This document shows positions 17,412 to 25,602 of a stretch of 64,000 nt of DNA, piece after piece. The stretch spans positions 28,494 to 92,493 of the forward strand of contig JASDDH010000014.1 in NCBI GenBank assembly GCA_030407505.1. Direction: 5' to 3'. How positions within the stretch are numbered: position 1 is the first letter of the stretch; every line of letters starts with the position of its first letter. The notes below the pieces were generated by a model. That model worked only from the letters and a program-made list of their open reading frames with translations. It was not told the DNA's origin and did no database searches. The DNA comes from Planococcus sp. APC 4015 (GTDB taxonomy: Bacteria; Actinomycetota; Actinomycetes; Actinomycetales; Microbacteriaceae). Both the position numbers and the translations under genes were made by a program.

Positions 17412-18506
17412 GTGTCAGCCTCCACGGACCCCATTCGAGCGGTTTCCCAGCGACTCGACATATTCCTCGCGGCGCAGCGATCCGCGACCGCCGATTTCGG
17501 CGCCGAAGCCGAGCTCTTCGTCGAGGCCGGCGCCTCCGCCGTCACGGGCGGCAAGCGTCTGCGCGGCCGCTTCTGCATCGCCGGGTGGAGGGCTGTGGAG
17601 GAGGCGGCGGGCCCCCCTCGCGAGATCCCGGATGCCGTCCTGTCGGCGGCCGCATCGCTCGAGCTCTTCCATGCCGCCGCCCTCATCCACGATGACATCA
17701 TCGACAACTCCGACACCCGTCGCGGACGCCCGGCCGCCCACCGTGCGCTCGAGGCATCTCATCGCGCGGCCGGGTGGGTCGGCGATGCACCGTCGTTCGG
17801 CCGCTCGGGCGCGATCCTGCTCGGCGATCTCCTGGTGGCGTGGAGCGACGACCTGCTCGAAGAGGGACTCGACGCCATCGACAGCGGCCGCGCCCGGGCG
17901 GCCCGTCGCGAGTACGCCCTGATGAGGCGCGAGGTCACGATCGGTCAGTTCCTCGACATCGCCGAGGAGTCCGCGTTCCGCAGCGAACCCGACGAACGCC
18001 ATGCCGAGCGGGCGCTGCGCGTGGCATCCCTCAAATCGGCGCGCTATTCGATTCAGCAGCCGCTGGCCATCGGCGCCGCGCTCGCCGGGGCCGATGCCGC
18101 TCAGCGCGACGCTCTCGCGACGTTCGGGCACCCCGTGGGAATGGCCTTCCAGCTGCGGGACGACGTGCTCGGCGTGTTCGGCGACGAGAGCGAGACGGGC
18201 AAGCCCTCGGGCGACGATCTGCGAGAGGGCAAGCGCACCGTGCTGATCGCGTACGCGCGCGAAGGACTGACACCGACCGCGAGGCGCATCGTGGACGAGC
18301 TCATCGGCGATCCCCTGCTCGACGCAGACCAGGTCGCGGCCCTCCAGCGCACGATCATCGATTCCGGAGCCCTCGATCGCGTCGAGGCTCTCATCACCGA
18401 CTACGCCAGGCAGGCCGAGCGTGCGCTCAACGGCGCACACCTGGACAACGCCGCGGTCGGATCGCTCCGTGATCTCGCACGCGCCGCGACGGTGCGCACG
18501 ACCTGA
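17412..18506 (+). CDS. Polyprenyl (geranylgeranyl-type) diphosphate synthase
   Basis: A 364-aa all-helical trans-prenyltransferase that condenses IPP with allylic diphosphates. First Asp-rich motif HDDIIDNSDTRRGRP with D94, D95 and D98; substrate-binding GGKRLRGRF at about 47-55; second Asp motif QLRDDVLGVFGDE near residue 250. The position matches idsA2 (Rv2173) next to an Rv2175c-like gene. Product chain length cannot be read with confidence. The GTG start has a -10 element 6 nt upstream and no ribosome site. Confidence 0.93.
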   Translation: MSASTDPIRAVSQRLDIFLAAQRSATADFGAEAELFVEAGASAVTGGKRLRGRFCIAGWRAVEEAAGPPREIPDAVLSAAASLELFHAAALIHDDIIDNSDTRRGRPAAHRALEASHRAAGWVGDAPSFGRSGAILLGDLLVAWSDDLLEEGLDAIDSGRARAARREYALMRREVTIGQFLDIAEESAFRSEPDERHAERALRVASLKSARYSIQQPLAIGAALAGADAAQRDALATFGHPVGMAFQLRDDVLGVFGDESETGKPSGDDLREGKRTVLIAYAREGLTPTARRIVDELIGDPLLDADQVAALQRTIIDSGALDRVEALITDYARQAERALNGAHLDNAAVGSLRDLARAATVRTT

Positions 18507-18518
18507 CCGTCGTCCGGG

Positions 18519-18878
18519 TCAGGCGAGCGCCTGCGCGATGCGCCGGACTTCGCTCTTGCGGCCCGCGCGCAGCGACTCGATGGGCGGTCGGCCGATGGAC
18601 TCCTCGGTTTCGAGGAGCCACTCGATCGCCTCGTCGTCGGTGAAGCCGGCGTCGTGGAGGACGATCACGGTCCCGCGCAGCGATGAGATCGGCTCGCCGT
18701 CGAGGAGGAACACCGCCGGCACCTTGAATGTGCCGTCTCGACGCGAGCCGATGAGGTGGAAGTCGTCGAGCAGGCGGCGGACGCGGGGAAGCGGCTCGCC
18801 GAGCGCTTCGACGAGCTCGGGGAGCGTCAGCCATTCGGTCGGGGTTCGCGGCGCGATGTCAGCGGTCACGGCATCCAC
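18519..18878 (-). CDS. Rv2175c-family DNA-binding protein
   Basis: A 119-aa protein with an N-terminal winged helix-turn-helix (TEWLTLPELVEALGEPLPRVRRLLDDFHLIG) and a C-terminal helical region (FTDDEAIEWLLETEESIGRPPIESLRAGRKSEVRRIAQAL). In M. tuberculosis the homologue is a DNA-binding substrate of the kinase PknL, encoded nearby, and here too a PASTA kinase lies 1.4 kb away. The DNA targets are unknown. GTG codons at 18878 and 18869 are both possible starts; the first is used here. Confidence 0.88.
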   Translation of the reverse strand: MDAVTADIAPRTPTEWLTLPELVEALGEPLPRVRRLLDDFHLIGSRRDGTFKVPAVFLLDGEPISSLRGTVIVLHDAGFTDDEAIEWLLETEESIGRPPIESLRAGRKSEVRRIAQALA

Positions 18879-19031
18879 TATTCCACCGATCGCGGACGCT
18901 GCTTCCCTTGATCGCAGGTGGGGCGCGTACCTCAGACGTCACACCTACCACATCAGCCACAGGAGTTGACTCCAGTTGACAGTGGTTGTCATCCGTGACA
19001 CCGTTTCCCCGTCGACAGAGAGGGGTCTCCC

Positions 19032-20252
19032 GTGCCACTCGACACCGCAACGAAGCAGTTCCGCGACGCCCGAGCGTTCGCCGTACCCGCCGCCCTCGTG
19101 GGCTCGCTCGCCGTGATGCTGGGGTCCTCCCCCGCTGTCGCCGGCGAGCAGGCAGCCGATCGCAGCCCGGCGCTGCGCGCGACCCCGATGCTGTCGGGGG
19201 TGCCGCTCGTGGCGCTCCCGCGACCGACGTCCACCGCGCCCGAGACCTACACGGTCGTGAGCGGGGACTCCGTCAGCGGCATCGCTTCGCGGTTCGGCCT
19301 CCGCACCGCCGACCTGCTCGCCCTCAACGGCCTGTCGTGGGACGACTCGGTGATCCGTCCCGGTCAGGTGCTGCGCCTCGTCGGCGCCGCACCGGCCGCC
19401 GCCGCCCCCTCGACACCCGCTCCGGCGGCATCCGGCGGGTACACCGTCGTCAGCGGAGACACGATCATCGCGATCGCGTCCAAGCACGGAGTCTCGATGC
19501 AGGCCGTGCTCGACGCGAACGGGCTCACGCGCGCCTCGATCATCTATCCGGGGCAGACGCTCTCCATTCCGGGCGCCTCTGCGGCCCCGCCCGCAGCACC
19601 GCCGGCAGCGGCTGCGCCGCCGGCGCCGCCCGCGGCATCCGTCGGCTACATCATCGTCGCCGGAGACACGATCAGTGCGATCGCGCAGAAGCACGGAACG
19701 TCGACGCAGGCCGTGCTCGACGCCAACGGGCTCACGCGCGCCTCGATCATCTACCCGGGGCAGACGCTCACGATGCCCGGGGCCGCAGTACTCGCCTCCG
19801 CGCCCGCCCCTGCCCCGGCACCGGCGCCCGCTCCGGTGGCCGTCGGGCTGGACCAGGAGCAGACGGCCAACGCGCGCCTCATCATCCAGATCGGCCGCGA
19901 ACTCGGGGTGTCCGACCGCGGGATCGCGATCGCCCTCGGCACCGCGATGCAGGAATCCTGGATCCGCAACCTCGACTGGGGCGACCGCGACTCGCTCGGC
20001 CTGTTCCAGCAGCGTCCGAGCAGCGGGTGGGGCACGCCCGAGGAGATCCGCGACACCGCGCGCTCGACGCGCGTGTTCTACGGCGGCTCGAGCGATCCGA
20101 ACGGGACCCGCACGCGCGGGCTCCTCGACATCCCCGGCTGGCAGAACCTGTCGTACGCGGAGGCGGCGCAGGCCGTGCAGATCTCGGCGCATCCCGACCG
20201 CTACGCGCAGTGGGAGCAGCCGGCCTATGCGTGGCTCGCGGCCCTCGGCTGA
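19032..20252 (+). CDS. Secreted protein with three LysM domains and a lysozyme-like C-terminal domain
   Basis: A 406-aa exported cell-wall protein. A signal peptide covers about 1-38 (hydrophobic VPAALVGSLAVMLGSSPAVAG). Three LysM peptidoglycan-binding modules begin with YTVVSGDSVSGIASRFG (about 73), YTVVSGDTIIAIASKHG (about 137) and YIIVAGDTISAIAQKHG (about 206); modules two and three are near-duplicates, and Ala/Pro linkers join them. The C-terminal domain from about 275 (ARLIIQIGRELGVSDRGIAIALGTAMQESWIRNLDWGDRDSLGLFQQRPSSGWG) resembles transglycosylase-like domains found in actinobacteria, with a candidate catalytic Glu in AMQESWI. GAGAGGGG precedes the GTG. It lies just upstream of the PASTA kinase. 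Confidence 0.88.
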   Translation: MPLDTATKQFRDARAFAVPAALVGSLAVMLGSSPAVAGEQAADRSPALRATPMLSGVPLVALPRPTSTAPETYTVVSGDSVSGIASRFGLRTADLLALNGLSWDDSVIRPGQVLRLVGAAPAAAAPSTPAPAASGGYTVVSGDTIIAIASKHGVSMQAVLDANGLTRASIIYPGQTLSIPGASAAPPAAPPAAAAPPAPPAASVGYIIVAGDTISAIAQKHGTSTQAVLDANGLTRASIIYPGQTLTMPGAAVLASAPAPAPAPAPAPVAVGLDQEQTANARLIIQIGRELGVSDRGIAIALGTAMQESWIRNLDWGDRDSLGLFQQRPSSGWGTPEEIRDTARSTRVFYGGSSDPNGTRTRGLLDIPGWQNLSYAEAAQAVQISAHPDRYAQWEQPAYAWLAALG

Positions 20253-20309
20253 GCGTGATCCCGCACGACCAGGGGTGAGCCGCTGCCCGGGGTCGGGCCC
20301 TGTGCTCCG

Positions 20310-20315
20310 TAGACT
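20310..20315 (+). promoter_or_regulatory. -10 element giving a leaderless PASTA kinase mRNA
   Basis: TAGACT, then 6 nt, then the GTG at 20322, with no Shine-Dalgarno sequence. It indicates a kinase promoter separate from the upstream LysM gene. Confidence 0.65.
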
Positions 20316-20321
20316 TTCGGC

Positions 20322-22262
20322 GTGAGCACGAGTCAGCAGGCCGACCCGCTGATCGGCCGTCTCGTCGACGGCCGATACCGCGTTCGTGCCCGCATTGCGC
20401 GCGGAGGCATGGCGACGGTCTACGTCGCGACCGATCTGCGACTCGAACGCCGCATCGCGCTCAAGGTCATGCACGGGCATCTGAGCGACGACACCGTGTT
20501 CCAGAGCCGCTTCATCCAAGAGGCCCGTGCCGCCGCGCGCCTGGCCGACCCGCACGTCGTCAACGTGTTCGACCAGGGCCAGGACGGCGACATGGCCTAC
20601 CTCGTCATGGAGTACCTTCCCGGCATCACGTTGCGCGAGCTCATGCGCGAGCAGCGGCGCCTCACGATCCCGCAGACGATCACGATCATGGATGCCATCC
20701 TGTCGGGGCTCGCGGCAGCGCACAGGGCCGGCATCGTCCACCGCGACGTCAAGCCCGAGAACGTGCTGCTCGCCGAGGACGGTCGCATCAAGATCGGCGA
20801 TTTCGGGCTCGCGCGCGCGACGACCGCCAACACCGCCACCGGTGCGCAGCTGCTCGGCACGATCGCGTATCTCGCGCCCGAGCTCGTCACGCGCGGCACC
20901 GCCGACGCCCGCAGCGACATCTACGCGCTCGGCATCCTGCTCTACGAGATGCTCACCGGCGAACAGCCGTACAAGGGCGAGCAGCCGATGCAGATCGCCT
21001 TCCAGCACGCCACCGACTCGGTGCCCCGTCCGAGCGTGAAGAACCCCGGTGTGCCCGAGGCCCTCGACGAGCTCGTGCTGTGGGCGACCGAGCGCTCGCC
21101 GGACGACCGGCCGATGGATGCCCGCGAGATGCTCGATCGGCTGCGCGAGATAGAGCGCGAGCTCGGGATCTCGCCGCAGGTGACCCGCACCTCGACGATC
21201 GGCATCACCCGCGACGAGGGCATCGCATCGGGCGAGCTGACTCAGGTGCTGCCGGTGACCGGCGGGATCGCGACGGCGCCGATCGACGACGCCGACAACG
21301 CCACGCGCCTGCGCCGCGCCACGCGGCGCCGTTCGGTCAAGGGTGCGTGGCTGGTCGCCGTCGTGCTGCTGCTCACCGGCCTCGCCGGCGGTGCGGGCTG
21401 GTGGTTCGGCTCCGGACCGGGATCGCTGGTCGTCGTCGCCGACGTCTCGGGGGGCACCTACGCCGAAGCGCAGGCCCGACTCCTCCAGGACACCCTCATC
21501 ACGGCTGAGCGCGGCGAGACGAGCCTCGACGTCCCCGCCGGGCAGGTCATCCGCACCGACCCCGACGCCGGTGCGCGCGTCGACCGGGAGACCTCGGTCG
21601 ACGTCTACGTGTCGCAGGGGCCGGCAGAGGCCACCTTCTCGTCGTTCCTGGGGATCCCCGAGGCCGATGCCCGCACGATCCTCGGCGACCAGTTCGTCGC
21701 TGTGGCCGAGGACAGCTCCGAGTTCTACACCGATTCCGCGTCGGGCTCCGTCATCGGCGTGATGATCCGACCCGCCGGCGCGCCGGACGACGGCTCGCAG
21801 GACGTCGCGTGCGGCGAGGGCTGCACCGTGCGCCAGGGTGACGCCGCGACCCTGTGGATCTCGCTCGGGCCTCTCCCCGACGTCGCGGGCGAGAGTGCCG
21901 ACAACGCCGCCGCGACGCTGTCGAACCTCGGCATCACGGTGTCGGAGCGCCCCGAGGAGTTCAGCGAGACCGTCGAGGACGGCCGCGTCATCCGCATGAC
22001 CGATCGCTCAGGCGGAGGCTGGTGGCGCCCCGGCGACTCGACCACCCTCATCGTCTCGAAGGGTCCCGCCCCGGTCGAGGTGCCCGACGTCGACGGCGAG
22101 AGCGTCGCCGAGGCCGTCCGGATCCTGCGCGAGGCGGGACTCAACCCCACCTCGAACGTTCCCGAGCTCGTCTGGGGTCTCTTCACCGCGACCGGCACGA
22201 ACCCCGAAGCCGGAAGCCTCGTCGCACGCGGATCGAACGTGCGCATCGTCGCCTTCGGCTGA
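20322..22262 (+). CDS. Transmembrane Ser/Thr protein kinase with PASTA repeats (PknL/PknB type)
   Basis: A 646-aa receptor-like kinase. The kinase domain covers about 13-280: Gly loop ARGGMATVY, IALKVM (catalytic Lys), HRDVKPENVLL (catalytic loop), DFGLAR, and ELVTRGTADARSDIYALGILLYEMLTGEQP. A juxtamembrane region precedes one transmembrane helix (about 342-362). Four extracellular PASTA-like repeats start near 370, 433, 514 and 580. PASTA domains sense muropeptides or lipid II, and such kinases regulate wall synthesis and division. Its place beside an Rv2175c-like gene favours the PknL orthologue; the number of PASTA repeats is closer to PknB. Confidence 0.95.
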   Translation: MSTSQQADPLIGRLVDGRYRVRARIARGGMATVYVATDLRLERRIALKVMHGHLSDDTVFQSRFIQEARAAARLADPHVVNVFDQGQDGDMAYLVMEYLPGITLRELMREQRRLTIPQTITIMDAILSGLAAAHRAGIVHRDVKPENVLLAEDGRIKIGDFGLARATTANTATGAQLLGTIAYLAPELVTRGTADARSDIYALGILLYEMLTGEQPYKGEQPMQIAFQHATDSVPRPSVKNPGVPEALDELVLWATERSPDDRPMDAREMLDRLREIERELGISPQVTRTSTIGITRDEGIASGELTQVLPVTGGIATAPIDDADNATRLRRATRRRSVKGAWLVAVVLLLTGLAGGAGWWFGSGPGSLVVVADVSGGTYAEAQARLLQDTLITAERGETSLDVPAGQVIRTDPDAGARVDRETSVDVYVSQGPAEATFSSFLGIPEADARTILGDQFVAVAEDSSEFYTDSASGSVIGVMIRPAGAPDDGSQDVACGEGCTVRQGDAATLWISLGPLPDVAGESADNAAATLSNLGITVSERPEEFSETVEDGRVIRMTDRSGGGWWRPGDSTTLIVSKGPAPVEVPDVDGESVAEAVRILREAGLNPTSNVPELVWGLFTATGTNPEAGSLVARGSNVRIVAFG

Positions 22263-22347
22263 CCCCCGGCGGCTCACCGTCTCAACCGAGCGCCACATTC
22301 AGGCAGACCACGCAGGGATCAGCGTTCGCCGCGAGGCCGATCAGATT

Positions 22348-22374
22348 CCGGATGCCGCGGGCGGCGGCATCCGG
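22348..22374. terminator. Hairpin between convergent kinase and DAHP synthase genes
   Basis: A perfect 11-bp stem CCGGATGCCGC/GCGGCATCCGG with a 5-nt loop, ending one base before the aroG stop codon. No U-tract is present. It could act as a weak bidirectional terminator or 3' stabiliser. Both arms contain the over-represented word GGATGCC/GGCATCC. Confidence 0.5.
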
Positions 22375-23712
22375 TCAGCGCTTCTCGAGCTCCTCGGCGA
22401 CGAGGAACGCGAGCTCGAGGCTCTGCATGTGGTTGAGGCGCGGGTCGCACAGCGATTCGTACCGCGTCGCGAGGGTCGCCTCGTCGATGTGCTCCGACCC
22501 GCCGAGGCACTCGGTGACATCGTCACCGGTGAGCTCGATGTGGATGCCGCCCGGGAACGTGCCGACGGCGCGGTGGGCCTCGAAGAACCCGCGCACCTCG
22601 TCGACCACGTCGTCGAAGCGACGCGTCTTGTAGCCGGTGGGCGTCGTCATGCCGTTGCCGTGCATCGGATCCGTGACCCACAGCGGAGTCGCCCCCGAGT
22701 CGCGCACGGCCTCGAGCAGGGGCGGAAGCGCGTCGCGGATCTTGCCCGCACCCATGCGCGTGATGAACGTCAGCCGTCCGGGCTCCCGCTCGGGATCGAG
22801 CTTGTCGATCAGCTCGAGCGCGGTCTCGGGCGTCGTGCTGGGGCCGAGCTTCACGCCGATGGGGTTGCGGATGCGCGAGAAGTAATCGACGTGCGCACCG
22901 TCCAGCTCGCGGGTGCGCTCTCCGATCCACAGGAAGTGCGCCGAGGTGTTGTAGGGCGTTCCGGTCCGCGAGTCGATGCGTGTCATGGGACGCTCGTAGT
23001 CCATCAGCAGGCCCTCGTGACCGGTGTAGAACTCGACGTAGCGCAGCTGATCGAAATCGGCGCCCGCAGCGGCCATGAACTTGATGGCCCGATCGATCTC
23101 GCCGGCGAGCCGCTCGTACTGCTGGTTGGCGGGGTTCTGGGCGAAGCCCTTGTTCCACGAGTGGACCTCGCGCAGGTCGGCGAATCCACCCTGGGTGAAC
23201 GCGCGGATCAGATTGATCGTCGATGCGGCCGTGTGGTACCCCTTCAGCAGACGCTGGGGGTCTGCCGTGCGGGACGCCTCGGTGAAATCGAATCCGTTGA
23301 CGATGTCGCCGCGGTACGCGGGGAGCGTCACATCGCCGCGCGTCTCGTTGTCGCTGGAGCGCGGCTTGGCGAACTGCCCCGCCATGCGACCCATCTTCAC
23401 GATCGGCATCGACGCGCCGTAGGTCAGGACGACAGCCATCTGCAGCACCGTCTTGATGCGGTTGCGGATCTGCTCGGCCGTGGCGCCGGCGAAGGTCTCG
23501 GCGCAGTCGCCCCCCTGCAGGAGGAACGCCTCACCGGATGCCGCGCGGGCGAGCCGATCGCGGAGGTTGTCGACCTCACCGGCGAACACGAGGGGCGGGA
23601 GGGTCGCGATCTCGGCCGAGACGGCCGCGACGGCGTCGGCGTCGGGCCACGCGGGCTGCTGCTTGATGGGCAGGTTGCGCCACTGATCGAGGCCGTCGAG
23701 GTGCTGAAGCAT
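22375..23712 (-). CDS. aroG: Class II 3-deoxy-7-phosphoheptulonate synthase
   Basis: A 445-aa type II DAHP synthase that catalyses the first step of the shikimate pathway from PEP and erythrose 4-phosphate. Typical class II features: WRNLPIKQQPAWPD near the N-terminus, AFLLQGGDCAETF (metal-site Cys), KMGRMAGQFAKPRS, NWVDPMHGN-like WVTDPMHGNGMTTPTGYKTR, and the C-terminal ECLGGSEHIDEATLATRYESLCDPRLNHMQSLELAFLVAE. It corresponds to Rv2178c and keeps that gene's order relative to the PASTA kinase. A -10 element 6 nt before the ATG predicts a leaderless mRNA. Confidence 0.97.
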   Translation of the reverse strand: MLQHLDGLDQWRNLPIKQQPAWPDADAVAAVSAEIATLPPLVFAGEVDNLRDRLARAASGEAFLLQGGDCAETFAGATAEQIRNRIKTVLQMAVVLTYGASMPIVKMGRMAGQFAKPRSSDNETRGDVTLPAYRGDIVNGFDFTEASRTADPQRLLKGYHTAASTINLIRAFTQGGFADLREVHSWNKGFAQNPANQQYERLAGEIDRAIKFMAAAGADFDQLRYVEFYTGHEGLLMDYERPMTRIDSRTGTPYNTSAHFLWIGERTRELDGAHVDYFSRIRNPIGVKLGPSTTPETALELIDKLDPEREPGRLTFITRMGAGKIRDALPPLLEAVRDSGATPLWVTDPMHGNGMTTPTGYKTRRFDDVVDEVRGFFEAHRAVGTFPGGIHIELTGDDVTECLGGSEHIDEATLATRYESLCDPRLNHMQSLELAFLVAEELEKR

Positions 23713-23718
23713 CCGCCA

Positions 23719-23724
23719 AGTCTA
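23719..23724 (-). promoter_or_regulatory. -10 element giving a leaderless aroG mRNA
   Basis: TAGACT on the minus strand, then TGGCGG (6 nt), then the ATG at 23712. No separate Shine-Dalgarno sequence fits. Confidence 0.6.
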
Positions 23725-23763
23725 TCGGCGCGCCGCGGTCTTTCCGGTCGGTGTGACGGGCCC

Positions 23764-24450
23764 TCAGACCGTGGTCTTCAGCCGGTCCTTCACCGTCGAG
23801 GCGTAGACGTCCTCGTACTCCTGCTCGCCGATGCGCTGGAGGGCGACCATGATCTCGTCGGTGATGGATCGAAGGATGTAGCGGTCGCTCTCCATGCCCG
23901 CGAACCGCGAGAAGTCGAGGGGCTCGCCGATCACGATTCCGACGCGCGCGACGCGCGGGATGCGCGTTCCGATCGGCATCATCGTGTCGGTGTCGACCAT
24001 GACCACGGGCACCACGGGCACGTGCGCCTCGAGCGCCATGCGGGCGATGCCGGTGCGGCCGCGGTACAGCTTGCCGTCGGGGCTGCGGGTGCCCTCGGGG
24101 TAGATGCCGAGCAGGTCGCCTCGTCCCAGCACCTGAAGGCCTGTGTTGAGAGATGCCTCGGAGGCTTTGCCCCCCGACCGGTCGATCGGCAGCTGACCCG
24201 TGGCCTTGAAGAACATGCGCGTTGCCCAGCCCTTGAGGCCCTTGCCGGTGAAGTAGTCGCTCTTGGCCAGGAACGACACCGGCCGGTCGATCATCAGGGG
24301 CAGGAACACCGAGTCGACGAATGAGAGGTGGTTGCTCGCGAGGATCGCCGCGCCCTCGACGGGGACGTTCCGGCGTCCGACGATCCAGGGCCGGAAGATC
24401 GCCTTGACGACAGGCCCGATCACGACGTACTTCATCAGCCAGTAGAACAT
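23764..24450 (-). CDS. 1-acylglycerol-3-phosphate O-acyltransferase (PlsC family)
   Basis: A 228-aa membrane-associated acyltransferase making phosphatidic acid. Catalytic motif NHLSFVDSVF (HX4D variant with H and D retained) at about 41-50; FLAKSDYFTGKGLKGWATRMFFK; EGTRSPDGKLYRGRTGIARMAL (motif III) at about 120-141; VPVVPVVMVDTDTMMP (motif IV). It begins 3 bp after the ROK kinase stop, so the two are an operon. It fills the syntenic place of Rv2182c. Confidence 0.93.
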   Translation of the reverse strand: MFYWLMKYVVIGPVVKAIFRPWIVGRRNVPVEGAAILASNHLSFVDSVFLPLMIDRPVSFLAKSDYFTGKGLKGWATRMFFKATGQLPIDRSGGKASEASLNTGLQVLGRGDLLGIYPEGTRSPDGKLYRGRTGIARMALEAHVPVVPVVMVDTDTMMPIGTRIPRVARVGIVIGEPLDFSRFAGMESDRYILRSITDEIMVALQRIGEQEYEDVYASTVKDRLKTTV

Positions 24451-24453
24451 CGG

Positions 24454-25395
24454 CTACGCCTCCCCCGGCGCGGTCGCCAGATCGGCGACGCCGATGAGGC
24501 CCGCGTCGTTGCCGAGTTCCGCGATGGCGAAGGATGCCGTGGGCCGGTCGCCGTAACCGGGAAGCGACGTCTCGTAGGCGATCCGCACAGGCCCGAGCAG
24601 ATCTTCGCCGAGCTGCGCGACTCCCCCGCCGATGACGAACAGCTCAGGATCGAGCACCGCCTGGAAGCCGCCGCACGCCTCACCCAGCGCCGTCGCGACC
24701 CGACGCAGCGCTTCGATCGCTCCCGGGTCGCCGGCCAGCACGAGCCTCGAGACAGCCGGGCCCGAGATCTTGCCCTTCTCGTCTCGGAGGGCGGCCAGGG
24801 CGGCGCCGATGCCCCCGGCATCCGCGATGTCGTTCGCCTCGCGCTGCAGCGCCCGACCCGACGCGTACTGCTCGAGGCATCCGTTCTGACCGCATCCGCA
24901 CGGGCGACCGTCGCGGGTGAAGCGCATGTGCCCGAGTTCGCCGGCGATGCCGTGACCGCCGCGGTAGAGCTCACCGCTCAGCACGACGGCACCACCCACC
25001 CCCGTCCCCATGGTCAGCATCACCATGTGGTCGACGTCACGGCCCGCGCCGAAGCGGAACTCGGCCCAGCCCGCGGCGTTGGCGTCGTTCTCGATCGTCA
25101 CGGGCAGCCGGAGGCCCGCTTCGAGAGTGGCCTTGAGCGGTTCGTCGTGCCAGGCGATGTTGGGGGCGTGGATGACCGTGGCCCGGTCCTTGTCGATGAA
25201 TCCCGCCGCTGCGACGCCGACCGCGCCGATGTCGTGCGCGCCGATGAAGTGGTTCGCCATGTCGATGACGGCTGTCGCGAGCTCGACCGTGTCGGTCGGG
25301 GTGTCGACGCGGAGCTTGTCGACGATGCGACCCCCTGCGTCGACCACGCCACCCGCGATCTTCGTTCCGCCGATGTCGATGCCGACTTTGAGCAC
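24454..25395 (-). CDS. ROK-family glucokinase
   Basis: A 313-aa sugar kinase. N-terminal phosphate loop VGIDIGGTKIAGGVV at about 4-18; sugar site ENDANAAGWAEFRFG; TMGTGVGGAVV; and the ROK zinc motif GRPCGCGQNGCLEQYASG with three Cys. Glucose is the likely substrate by family, but N-acetyl-sugars cannot be excluded. The GTG at 25395 was chosen because GGAGAGG precedes it at workable spacing and it gives the family N-terminus. A TAGACT -10 lies about 45 bp upstream. Confidence 0.92.
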   Translation of the reverse strand: MLKVGIDIGGTKIAGGVVDAGGRIVDKLRVDTPTDTVELATAVIDMANHFIGAHDIGAVGVAAAGFIDKDRATVIHAPNIAWHDEPLKATLEAGLRLPVTIENDANAAGWAEFRFGAGRDVDHMVMLTMGTGVGGAVVLSGELYRGGHGIAGELGHMRFTRDGRPCGCGQNGCLEQYASGRALQREANDIADAGGIGAALAALRDEKGKISGPAVSRLVLAGDPGAIEALRRVATALGEACGGFQAVLDPELFVIGGGVAQLGEDLLGPVRIAYETSLPGYGDRPTASFAIAELGNDAGLIGVADLATAPGEA

Positions 25396-25439
25396 GCCCG
25401 TCCCTCTCCGGCCGTCGCACGGGGGCGACAGCGCATGAA

Positions 25440-25445
25440 AGTCTA
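25440..25445 (-). promoter_or_regulatory. -10 element of the ROK kinase-plsC operon
   Basis: TAGACT read on the minus strand, placing the mRNA start about 38 nt before the GTG at 25395, with a Shine-Dalgarno sequence in the leader. It is divergent from the fadD15 promoter. Confidence 0.5.
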
Positions 25446-25490
25446 GCCGCCGCGGGTTCACCACCACGGGCGTGGCACTGGAGATCATCT

Positions 25491-25507
25491 ACACTGGGAT
25501 CCAGTGT
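25491..25507. promoter_or_regulatory. Perfect palindrome, likely operator for fadD15/ROK kinase
   Basis: ACACTGG-GAT-CCAGTGT is a 7-bp perfect dyad with a 3-bp centre. It lies between divergent TAGACT elements at 25440-25445 (minus) and 25545-25550 (plus). The form fits a TetR- or GntR-type dimer site. A further half-site CACTGG occurs at 25476-25481. Confidence 0.55.
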
Positions 25508-25544
25508 CATCGCGATCATCCCGTCACGGGCAGGGTCGCCGGGA

Positions 25545-25550
25545 TAGACT
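25545..25550 (+). promoter_or_regulatory. -10 element of the acyl-CoA ligase gene
   Basis: TAGACT, predicting a start near 25557 and a leader of about 46 nt that carries GAAGGAG before the GTG at 25603. Confidence 0.5.
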
Positions 25551-25602
25551 GCTGGTCACCCGAACACCGCTGTAGATCCACACCGGTACCGAAGGAGTTG
25601 CC

